Positions 1 through 6,305 of a stretch of DNA of 8,143 nt are shown one piece after another (the first letter of the stretch is position 1; each line of letters starts with the position of its first letter). The DNA lies in assembly GCA_009702205.1 (NCBI GenBank), contig WLIM01000043.1, positions 1-8,143 on the forward strand, read 5' to 3'. Source of the DNA: Actinomycetota bacterium (GTDB lineage Bacteria; Actinomycetota; Actinomycetes; Nanopelagicales; Nanopelagicaceae). The position numbers were made by a program, and so were the translations under genes. Under the pieces are notes generated by a model that was not told the DNA's origin, did not search any database, and was given only the letters and a program-made list of their open reading frames with translations.

Positions 1-1
1 A

Positions 2-496
2 TTACTTAAGCGCGCCCTCGTGGCGAAGTAGCCATTCTTTTACTTCTAGACCATAACCATAATTTCCAAGCGCCCCACCAGTCTTGATAACTCGATGACA
101 CGGAACTATTGGCGCAATTAAATTTCTGGCACAAGCAGTTCCTGCTGCACGAACCGCATTTTCTGATCCAGCCCGTTGTGCTAATTCTGCGTAAGACCAA
201 GTTTTACCAGCTGGAATTTTTCGCATCGCTTTCCAGACATCTTGTGAGAAATCTGCACCTGGTTGTCTAACTTTGATGCCACCAAGCGCGGTTAAATCGC
301 CCGCGAAGTAATCAGATATTAGATCACTGATAATTGGGATCTTCTTCACGCTTTTAACTTCACGAGCCGTATCAATTGGATCCATACGTTCAAATAAATC
401 TTTGAAGTTTCGAAATCCTGCTGCCAGCAAGATATGTTCATCGCTCACAAGAAATAATTCGCCAACTGGCGTCTTATGAACCGCTTGGAAAAGCAT
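2..496 (-). CDS. ogt: O6-methylguanine-DNA methyltransferase (Ogt/MGMT family)
   Basis: This 164-residue cytoplasmic DNA repair protein removes alkyl groups from O6-alkylguanine by transferring them irreversibly to its own cysteine. The C-terminal DNA-binding and catalytic domain is complete: SYAELA near residues 101-106, the likely arginine finger R116 in AVRAAGTACARN, the active-site PCHRVI with acceptor Cys133, and the closing GNYGYGLEVKEWLLRHEGA. Residues 1 to about 75 form the poorly conserved N-terminal ribonuclease-like domain. The length fits a stand-alone Ogt; there is no Ada-type regulatory domain. The ATG is the first possible start, because an in-frame TAG lies four codons upstream, but no Shine-Dalgarno sequence precedes it. 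It begins 20 bases after the DAHP synthase stop, so it is probably the last gene of the pfp-aroG-ogt transcript and may rely on reinitiation. The stop codon lies at positions 2-4. Confidence 0.93.
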   Translation of the reverse strand: MLFQAVHKTPVGELFLVSDEHILLAAGFRNFKDLFERMDPIDTAREVKSVKKIPIISDLISDYFAGDLTALGGIKVRQPGADFSQDVWKAMRKIPAGKTWSYAELAQRAGSENAVRAAGTACARNLIAPIVPCHRVIKTGGALGNYGYGLEVKEWLLRHEGALK

Positions 497-516
497 CCGA
501 CAACACTATTGCCGAA

Positions 517-1860
517 TTAGTGATCGCGTAACATTTCTGCGACTAAAAATGCGAGCTCAAGGGATTGAGTGTGGTTGAGGCGAGGGTCGCACGCGCTTTC
601 GTAGCGGGTGGCTAGGTCAGATTCGAGAATCTGTTCGCCGCCGCCTACGCACTCAGTGACATCATCCCCGGTCAATTCAATGTGAATTCCACCTGGGTGA
701 GTTCCGAGCGCTTTGTGAACCTCAAAGAAGCCACGAACCTCATCTAGAACATCATCAAATTTACGAGTCTTATAGCCACTTGGTGCTTCGTACGTATTTC
801 CGTGCATTGGATCGCAGACCCATAGAACTTTTGCGCCAGATTCTGTAACGGCTTTAACAAGTGCTGGAAGTTTTTCGCGAATCTGGGTTGCACCCATGCG
901 TGTAATAAAAGTAAGTCGTCCTGGCTCATTACTTGGATTTAGCTTTGCAATCATTGCAAGAGCATCTTCAACAGTGCTCTTTGGTCCAAGTTTGATACCA
1001 ATTGGATTTTGGATCTTCGAAGCAAAGTCCATATGTGCGCCATCTAGTTGTCTAGTTCGCTCACCGATCCATACAAAGTGTGCAGATACGTCGTATGGCA
1101 AATCTGTTCTGGAATCGATACGCGTCAAAGCTTTTTCATATTCCAAAATCAAAGCTTCATGTGATGAATAGAAATCAACAGTCTTAAATGCATCTGGATC
1201 TACTCCTGCGGACGCCATGAAATCTAAGGAACGACCAATTTCATTAGCCATCTGTTCGTAGCGTGCACCAAAACGTGGATCTTTAGCAAAGCCCTTATTC
1301 CATTCGTGAACTCTGCGAATATCTGCAAAGCCACCTTGGGTAAATGCGCGAACTAGATTTAGTGTTGAAGAAGATGTGTTGTAAACCTGAACTAGACGAT
1401 CTGGATTTGGGGTGCGAGCTTCAAGAGTAAAAGCTAAATCATTTACAGAATCGCCACGGTATGCCGGAAGAGTTACATCACCACGAGTTTCGGTATCACT
1501 GCTTCGTGGCTTTGCGAATTGACCAGCCATGCGGCCAACTTTAATTACCGGAAGGCTTGCAAAATATTGGAGTACTGCCGCCATCTGAAGAATTGTCTTA
1601 ATTCGATTACGAATTGAGTCAGCTGTTGCTGCTTCGAAAGTTTCTGCGCAATCCCCACCTTGTAACCAGAATGCTTTACCGTCTTGGGCAATAGCAATAC
1701 GCTCTTTAAGACTGTCGCATTCGCCAGCAAAAACAAGTGGTGGCATCTTGCGCAATGTCTCAACGGCCTTTGTGACTTGCGGACCGGTTGCTCCGCCAGG
1801 CCATTGCGGTTGTTGGGCTGCCACAAGGCCGGGCGTAAAGAGCGAATCGGTATTCATCAT
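517..1860 (-). CDS. aroG: 3-deoxy-7-phosphoheptulonate (DAHP) synthase, class II
   Basis: This cytoplasmic enzyme condenses phosphoenolpyruvate with erythrose 4-phosphate, the first step of the shikimate pathway. It is the class II (plant/actinobacterial) type. Visible metal ligands are Cys71 (GGDCAETF), His353 (CDPMHG), Glu395 (GIHIELTG) and Asp425 (CDPRLNHTQ). Substrate-binding residues are Arg110 and Lys117 (KVGRMAGQFAKPRS), Glu267-Arg268 (WIGERTRQ), Lys290 and Arg321. Each sits 16 positions before the residue number I recall for the Mycobacterium tuberculosis enzyme, which implies a colinear core and an N terminus shorter by 16. The protein is 447 residues from the first ATG. Two ATGs are adjacent; AAAGGA lies one base before the first and four before the second, so translation may begin at 1857 (446 residues). 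It follows the phosphofructokinase stop by 41 bases and precedes ogt by 20, so co-transcription is likely. Confidence 0.96.
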   Translation of the reverse strand: MMNTDSLFTPGLVAAQQPQWPGGATGPQVTKAVETLRKMPPLVFAGECDSLKERIAIAQDGKAFWLQGGDCAETFEAATADSIRNRIKTILQMAAVLQYFASLPVIKVGRMAGQFAKPRSSDTETRGDVTLPAYRGDSVNDLAFTLEARTPNPDRLVQVYNTSSSTLNLVRAFTQGGFADIRRVHEWNKGFAKDPRFGARYEQMANEIGRSLDFMASAGVDPDAFKTVDFYSSHEALILEYEKALTRIDSRTDLPYDVSAHFVWIGERTRQLDGAHMDFASKIQNPIGIKLGPKSTVEDALAMIAKLNPSNEPGRLTFITRMGATQIREKLPALVKAVTESGAKVLWVCDPMHGNTYEAPSGYKTRKFDDVLDEVRGFFEVHKALGTHPGGIHIELTGDDVTECVGGGEQILESDLATRYESACDPRLNHTQSLELAFLVAEMLRDH

Positions 1861-1901
1861 GTCCTTTATTTTAGGGAAGTAGTTGAAGTTGGCGCAGTTA
1901 A

Positions 1902-2927
1902 TTAACCGAAGAAGACTTCTGCTTCAGCGTATAGATCAGGTGAAACTAACTTCAGTTGAGTTGTGGCTGAGGCCAACGGTACGCGTGCAATCTTGGTTCC
2001 GTGAAGTGCAACCATTTTGCCGAAATCACCTTCATGAATCGCTGTGATTGCATGTAGACCAAATCGAGTTGCCAGAACTCGGTCGAATGCAGTTGGGGTA
2101 CCGCCACGTTGGATATGTCCAAGAACAGAGGTACGTGCTTCTTTGCCAGTCTTCTCTTCAATTTGTCCGGCAAGCCATTCGCCGATACCAGAAAGCTTTA
2201 CGTGACCGAATGAATCAAGAGTTTGATCCTTTACAACCATGTCGCCATCTTGTGGGATCGCACCTTCGGCAATAACAATAATTGGTGCGTAAGAAGATTC
2301 GAAACGAGAATTAACCCATTCGCAGACCTTGTCAACTGAGAATTTAACTTCAGGAATTAAAATACAAGATGCTCCGCCAGCAATACCAGCGTGTAGTGCA
2401 ATCCAACCTGCATGTCGGCCCATAACTTCAACAATTAGCGCACGGTGGTGAGATTCTGCAGTTGTATGAAGACGATCAATCGCTTCAACGGCAATATTTA
2501 CAGATGTATCGAAGCCAAATGTGTAATCTGTGTTATTTAAATCGTTATCAATTGTCTTTGGAACGCCAACAACTTTTACGCCGAGTGAATCTAACTTTGT
2601 AGCAACACCAAGTGTGTCTTCGCCACCGATTGCAACAAGTGCATCGATATTCATTTTGGCAAGGTTCTCTTTGATGCGCTCGACGCCATTTTCAATCTTG
2701 AATGGATTTGTGCGAGATGAACCAAGAATTGTTCCGCCGCGAGGCAAGATGCCACGTGTAGTTGTTAGATCCAAAGGCATTGTTAAACCTTCAAGTGGAC
2801 CCTTCCAACCGTCGCGAAAACCAACAAACTCATAGCCGTACTCTTTTACGCCCTTGCGAACTACCGCACGAATAACAGCATTTAATCCTGGGCAATCTCC
2901 GCCACCTGTTAGGACACCAATACGCAT
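1902..2927 (-). CDS. pfp: 6-phosphofructokinase, pyrophosphate-type active site
   Basis: This 341-residue cytoplasmic enzyme interconverts fructose 6-phosphate and fructose 1,6-bisphosphate. Family motifs run in order: phosphoryl-donor loop GVLTGGGDCPGLN (4-16), GGEDT (101-105), PKTIDNDLNNTDYTFGFD (123-140, with the catalytic base Asp127), sugar-binding MGRHAGW (169-175) and HIQRGG (271-276). The two residues that separate donor classes are visible: Asp104 where ATP enzymes have Gly, and Lys124 where E. coli PfkA has Gly. Asp104 plus Lys124 is the pattern known from pyrophosphate-dependent enzymes of group III. I therefore infer a PPi-dependent, reversible enzyme, though some relatives accept other donors. 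The start is secure: AGGAG lies five bases before the ATG. It heads a minus-strand operon with DAHP synthase and is divergent from xylulokinase. Confidence 0.95.
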   Translation of the reverse strand: MRIGVLTGGGDCPGLNAVIRAVVRKGVKEYGYEFVGFRDGWKGPLEGLTMPLDLTTTRGILPRGGTILGSSRTNPFKIENGVERIKENLAKMNIDALVAIGGEDTLGVATKLDSLGVKVVGVPKTIDNDLNNTDYTFGFDTSVNIAVEAIDRLHTTAESHHRALIVEVMGRHAGWIALHAGIAGGASCILIPEVKFSVDKVCEWVNSRFESSYAPIIVIAEGAIPQDGDMVVKDQTLDSFGHVKLSGIGEWLAGQIEEKTGKEARTSVLGHIQRGGTPTAFDRVLATRFGLHAITAIHEGDFGKMVALHGTKIARVPLASATTQLKLVSPDLYAEAEVFFG

Positions 2928-2932
2928 CTTTA

Positions 2933-2937
2933 CTCCT
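2933..2937 (-). promoter_or_regulatory. Shine-Dalgarno of the phosphofructokinase gene
   Basis: On the minus strand, AGGAG lies exactly five bases before the ATG at 2927. It fixes that start and is one of the strongest ribosome-binding sites in the window. Confidence 0.8.
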
Positions 2938-2953
2938 GATTTTTAGTTTAATA

Positions 2954-2981
2954 ACGCTAGAAAACACTTTTGGGTGGTCGA
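2954..2981 (-). promoter_or_regulatory. Candidate promoter for pfp-aroG-ogt
   Basis: Reading the minus strand, TCGACC (2976-2981) matches four of six bases of TTGACA. After a 16-base spacer, TAGCGT (2954-2959) matches the TAnnnT form of a -10 box. The predicted transcript would begin shortly before the ribosome-binding site of pfp. The -35 lies inside the left arm of the inverted repeat, so a bound regulator could block it. The matches are weak and by eye only. Confidence 0.25.
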
Positions 2982-3002
2982 CTTTGACTAGGAAAGTCTA
3001 CC
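2976..3002. repeat. Inverted repeat, candidate operator
   Basis: The left arm GGTCGACTTT (2976-2985) and right arm AAAGTCTACC (2993-3002) are inverted copies matching at nine of ten positions, separated by seven bases. The repeat is in the middle of the gap between divergent genes and overlaps candidate -35 sequences on both strands. That placement fits a repressor or activator site better than a terminator, since no transcript should end here. The binding protein is unknown. Confidence 0.5.
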
Positions 3003-3039
3003 CTCCGAGCAGAGGTGGTTAAATCATCCCCTAAAGTCT

Positions 3040-3043
3040 GGAG
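3040..3043 (+). promoter_or_regulatory. Shine-Dalgarno of xylB
   Basis: GGAG lies five bases before the ATG at 3049 and supports that start for xylulokinase. Confidence 0.75.
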
Positions 3044-3048
3044 CAGAT

Positions 3049-4461
3049 ATGAACGCGAAATCGCTATTAGTGGCTGGCATCGACACCTCAACTCAGTCGG
3101 TAAAGGTTGTAATTCGCGATGCCCATAGTGGCCAAGTAATTCGCGAGGGCCGCGCCCCACATCCAGATGGCAGTGAGGTAGATCCTGCACATTGGTGGAG
3201 CGCAACGCAAGAAGCAATAACAGCTGCGGGCGGGTTTGACGATGTTTCTGCGATAGCTGTTGCCGGCCAACAACACGGCATGGTTGCTCTTGATAAATCG
3301 GGAAATGTTATTAGACCAGCGCTGCTTTGGAATGACACCAGATCTGCTGATGAAGCAAGTCAATTGAATGCCGAGATGGGTGGTGGCGCCGAAATTGCAA
3401 AGGCTGTCGGCTCTTCATTAGTTGCAGCATTTACTGCAAGCAAAGTTCGCTGGCTTGCAGAGCATGAACCACAGAATGCGGCACGAGTTGCAGCTATCGC
3501 ACTTCCACACGACTGGATCTCTTGGAAGATATCTGGAAGTGAATCCATATCCGATCTATTTACTGATCGCGGAGATGCAAGTGGTACCGGATATTTTGAC
3601 AGCGTTAACAATAAATATCGCGAAGACATCTTTGAGAAAGCTATTGGAAGCAAACAAGAGATAACTTTTCCACGAATCGTTGAACCAAACATTTTCGCTA
3701 TGAAAACTAAGTCAGGTATCCCAATTGCAGCAGGAACTGGCGACAATGCCGCTGCAGCTATTGGTGTTGGTGCCCAACCTGGTGATGTAGTTGTCTCTCT
3801 TGGAACTAGTGGTACTGCTTTCGCAGTTTCAACAACACCGACACACGATGCAAGTGGTGAAGTCGCTGGCTTTGCAGATGGAACTGGTTACTTCCTGCCT
3901 CTAGTTTGCACGCTAAATGCAGCACGAATACTTGATGCCGCAACTCGCATCCTTGGCGTGACGCATGATGAACTTGGTGAGCTTGCACTTAAAGCCGAAC
4001 CTGGTGCAAATGGGCTAACTCTTCTCCCCTATTTTGAAGGTGAACGCACTCCAAATCGACCTGATGCAACTGGTGTCTTTTCTGGAATGAATCTAGGAAA
4101 TTCAAATCGTGAAGATTTTGCACGAGCAATGATTGAGGGGATGCTCTGTGGAATGGCCGATGCTGTTAATTCACTTGAGAAATTAGGTGTGGAAGTTAAA
4201 AGAATCTTATTAGTTGGTGGTGCGGCTAAGAATCCTGCGGTTGGAAAAATTGCTTCTGCAATATTTGGACGCGAAGTTTTACTTCCACCACCAGGTGAAT
4301 ATGTTGCCATTGGCGCCGCAAAACTTGCAGCTTGGGCTCTGCTCGCAAGTGAGAGACCGCCACAATGGGATTTGGGAACAGTCGAAAGTATTAAAGAAAT
4401 CCCAACACCAGAAGTTTTAGTTAAGTATCGAAAACTTCGCGATCAGACACAAGGTTGGTAA
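3049..4461 (+). CDS. xylB: Xylulokinase (FGGY carbohydrate kinase family)
   Basis: This 470-residue cytoplasmic kinase phosphorylates D-xylulose to xylulose 5-phosphate with ATP, feeding the pentose phosphate pathway. Its FGGY features run in order: N-terminal phosphate loop GIDTSTQSVK (10-19), sugar-site GQQHGM (73-78) with the Met-His pair typical of XylB, LLWNDTRS (92-99), PHDWISWK (153-160), TDRGDASGTGYFD (172-184), catalytic Asp232 in GTGDNAAAA, phosphate-binding SLGTSGTA (250-257), and the ATP/adenosine segment ILLVGGAAKNP (386-396). Length is normal for the family and nothing looks broken. Related FGGY kinases act on other ketoses, so D-xylulose is the best guess, not a proof. No xylose isomerase, transporter or regulator gene lies beside it. 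It heads the plus-strand transcript and its stop is two bases before the hydrolase GTG. Confidence 0.92.
   Translation: MNAKSLLVAGIDTSTQSVKVVIRDAHSGQVIREGRAPHPDGSEVDPAHWWSATQEAITAAGGFDDVSAIAVAGQQHGMVALDKSGNVIRPALLWNDTRSADEASQLNAEMGGGAEIAKAVGSSLVAAFTASKVRWLAEHEPQNAARVAAIALPHDWISWKISGSESISDLFTDRGDASGTGYFDSVNNKYREDIFEKAIGSKQEITFPRIVEPNIFAMKTKSGIPIAAGTGDNAAAAIGVGAQPGDVVVSLGTSGTAFAVSTTPTHDASGEVAGFADGTGYFLPLVCTLNAARILDAATRILGVTHDELGELALKAEPGANGLTLLPYFEGERTPNRPDATGVFSGMNLGNSNREDFARAMIEGMLCGMADAVNSLEKLGVEVKRILLVGGAAKNPAVGKIASAIFGREVLLPPPGEYVAIGAAKLAAWALLASERPPQWDLGTVESIKEIPTPEVLVKYRKLRDQTQGW
4451..4454 (+). promoter_or_regulatory. Shine-Dalgarno-like site deciding the hydrolase start
   Basis: AAGG lies nine bases before the GTG at 4464 and touches the TTG at 4455 with no spacing, so it favours the GTG. 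It sits inside the last codons of xylB, fitting coupled translation. Confidence 0.45.
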
Positions 4462-4463
4462 AA

Positions 4464-5396
4464 GTGGGACTTAAACCAGAGCTAGTCGAATATTTACAAG
4501 CACGTGTTGAAAGTGGACTGCCAGAAGTTTGGCAAGCACCAGTATCAACTATTCGCAAGAACTTGGAAAATCGCGCAGTTGCTTCTGGTGAACCTGAAAA
4601 GATTTATGAAGTTGTCCATCGTTTTATCCCTGGGCCAACGGCTGATTTACCAGTTCGAATTTATCGACCAGTAAAAGGTGCGGTTCTGCCGGCTCTTGTC
4701 TTTTTCCATGGCGGTGGCTGGGTTTTAAATAATTTAGATAGTTATGAACAATCCATGCGATCACTCGCAAACAAGGGGCAATTCGTAGTCATTGCGGTTA
4801 ACTATCAGAAGGCGCCAGAACAACCATTCCCAGCTCCTTTTGATGATTGCTATGCAACTTTGCTCTGGGTTTTACAAAATGCAGAGTCGCTCGGAATTGA
4901 TCCAAATCAAATTGGAGTTGGCGGTGATAGCGCAGGTGGAAATTTGGCCGCAGGTGTTGCACTAAAAGCTCGTGATACCAAAGATTTAGATTTGGCTTTC
5001 CAATTACTTATCTATCCATGCAATGACAGCGAGATGAATTACGACTCTGCCTATAACAATGGCGTCGGCTATGGCTTAAGCACCCAGGCAATGAAGTGGT
5101 TCTGGGAGCAATATCTTTCGAAGAAGATAGATGCCAAGAATCCTTATGCAGTGCCGGCATCTGCGAAAGATTTCACTGGCGTTGCTCCTGCGATAATTAC
5201 AACAGCGGAGTTTGATCCACTTTTGGATGATGGCTACATATATGCCGAACTTCTACGCAAATCAGGAGTTCCAACAATTTATCGGGAATATGAAGGTGTG
5301 ATTCATGGGTATTTCACGCTTGCAGGAATCACCCCAGAAGCTAACGTCTTGCAGCAATATGTTGCAGATGAAATAAACGCGCTACTTAAGCGCTAA
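4464..5396 (+). CDS. Alpha/beta hydrolase, HSL-type esterase/lipase
   Basis: This is a probable cytoplasmic carboxylester hydrolase of the hormone-sensitive-lipase group, with no signal peptide. From the GTG start it has 310 residues. Visible motifs are the oxyanion-hole HGGGW (82-86), YQKAPEQPFPAP (114-125, the usual YrlAPEhpfPA block), nucleophile Ser156 in GDSAGGN, acid Asp251 in AEFDPLLDDG, and catalytic His281 in VIHGYF. A TTG at 4455 in the same frame would add three residues and overlap xylB, but AAGG abuts it directly. The same AAGG (4451-4454) lies nine bases before the GTG, so I prefer 4464. The start is two bases after the xylB stop, which points to translational coupling. The substrate is unknown; a sugar-ester or xenobiotic ester role would be a guess from context. 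Confidence 0.9.
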   Translation: MGLKPELVEYLQARVESGLPEVWQAPVSTIRKNLENRAVASGEPEKIYEVVHRFIPGPTADLPVRIYRPVKGAVLPALVFFHGGGWVLNNLDSYEQSMRSLANKGQFVVIAVNYQKAPEQPFPAPFDDCYATLLWVLQNAESLGIDPNQIGVGGDSAGGNLAAGVALKARDTKDLDLAFQLLIYPCNDSEMNYDSAYNNGVGYGLSTQAMKWFWEQYLSKKIDAKNPYAVPASAKDFTGVAPAIITTAEFDPLLDDGYIYAELLRKSGVPTIYREYEGVIHGYFTLAGITPEANVLQQYVADEINALLKR

Positions 5397-5432
5397 TTTT
5401 GAAATACCAAGTAAGTAGTAGAAACTAATCTA

Positions 5433-6305
5433 ATGTCACGTCGCAACTGGTTTCTCTTCTTCTTCATTGGTTTCATCTGGGGAATCCCATATCTACTAAT
5501 TAAAGTTGCAGTGGACGAGCTCGCTCCCCCAGTAATTGTTTTCTCTAGAGTCGTTATCGGTGCCGCAATTTTGATTCCAATGGCGATAGCGCGAGGTTCA
5601 CTTCTTCCGGCGCTAAAAGCTTGGCGATATGTAATTCCATATGCAATCGGTGAAATGATCGGACCTTGGTTCTTGATTACAGCAGCAGAACAGAATATGA
5701 GTTCTGGTCTGGCCGGTTTACTTGTAGCAACTGTTCCTATTTGGTCAACTATTTTGGCTTCGATTCACGGCGATAAAACTGTTTGGCATCACAAACGACT
5801 ACTTGGAATTTTGATTGGTTTTGTTGGAATTGTTTTGGTCGTGGGGATTGAAAGTTTCTCTGGCCGACAATCAATCGTTGCTATTTTTATGATTATCATT
5901 GCCGCAATCGGATATGCCTGGGCCGTAACGATGGTCAATGCAAAGATTCCACATATTGAACCGCTATCTATTAACGGTATTGCAATGGCCTTTACCGCAC
6001 TTGTCTATCTTCCAATTGCGATAGCTACAGCACCTGCGCACCTTCCGACTCTTAAAGTTTCTGCAATTGTTCTGGCATTGGGGCTATTCCCTACAGCACT
6101 TGCCTTCTTCTTGTTCTTCCAATTGATCAAAGATATTGGAACTGCAAGAGGTTCTTTGGTTACCTATTTAAATACTGCTTTCGCAGTTATTCTTGGTGTG
6201 ATTATTCTAAAAGAACCATTCACGCTTGGAATAGCACTTGGACTTCCACTGGTTCTAATTGGCTCTTATTTTGCAAGCCGTAAGACCGTTACTTCCGTTC
6301 AATAA
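5433..6305 (+). CDS. EamA-family (drug/metabolite transporter) permease
   Basis: This 290-residue integral membrane protein has about ten hydrophobic helices (roughly 5-24, 33-53, 66-84, 92-111, 123-141, 148-168, 178-198, 210-230, 240-260, 264-282), arranged as two EamA repeats. The first begins with FIGFIWGIPYLLIKVAVDEL, typical of repeat entry; the second ends with YLNTAFAVILGVIILKEPFT and the usual late-helix Lys-Glu-Pro. Family members export amino acids, metabolites or drugs, but the substrate cannot be told here. The basic N terminus (MSRRN) and tail (ASRK) fit cytoplasmic ends. It follows the hydrolase by 36 bases. No good Shine-Dalgarno precedes its ATG, so the start is less certain than its neighbours'. 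Its last 17 bases overlap the end of era on the opposite strand. Confidence 0.92.
   Translation: MSRRNWFLFFFIGFIWGIPYLLIKVAVDELAPPVIVFSRVVIGAAILIPMAIARGSLLPALKAWRYVIPYAIGEMIGPWFLITAAEQNMSSGLAGLLVATVPIWSTILASIHGDKTVWHHKRLLGILIGFVGIVLVVGIESFSGRQSIVAIFMIIIAAIGYAWAVTMVNAKIPHIEPLSINGIAMAFTALVYLPIAIATAPAHLPTLKVSAIVLALGLFPTALAFFLFFQLIKDIGTARGSLVTYLNTAFAVILGVIILKEPFTLGIALGLPLVLIGSYFASRKTVTSVQ

Larger units (their letters stand above)
2928..3048. promoter_or_regulatory. Divergent control region between pfp and xylB
   Basis: This 121-base gap separates two divergently transcribed sugar-metabolism genes, so it should contain promoters for both the pfp-aroG-ogt and xylB-hydrolase-transporter transcripts. 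It holds an imperfect inverted repeat (2976-3002), a further copy of its half-site AAAGTCT at 3033-3039, a weak candidate promoter toward pfp, and good ribosome-binding sites at both ends. A TTGACT sequence at 2984-2989 resembles a plus-strand -35 box, but I found no convincing -10 at the right spacing for xylB. The promoter role is inferred from gene layout. Confidence 0.65.

Noticed and set aside
1545..1826. Open frames of 60-128 codons inside the aroG, pfp, xylB, era and dprA genes
   Set aside because: They overlap strongly conserved protein-coding genes in other frames, show no recognisable motif and lack supporting start sites.
1897..1906. Ten-base perfect palindrome GTTAATTAAC at the end of pfp
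   Set aside because: It is AT-rich, has no loop, is not followed by a T-run on the minus strand and includes the stop codon, so it does not look like a terminator or operator.
2984..2989. TTGACT as a -35 box for xylB
   Set aside because: With 16-19 base spacers the expected -10 positions read poorly (GAGCAG region), and the better AT-rich TTAAAT at 3019 is about 29 bases away.
3002..3015. Small hairpin CCTC/GAGG upstream of xylB as a possible leader structure
   Set aside because: The stem is only four pairs with a six-base loop, too weak to claim a riboswitch or attenuator.
5399..5431. TTGAAA and TAATCT before the transporter as a promoter
   Set aside because: The spacer is 21 bases and a transcript would begin after the ATG, so it is not workable.
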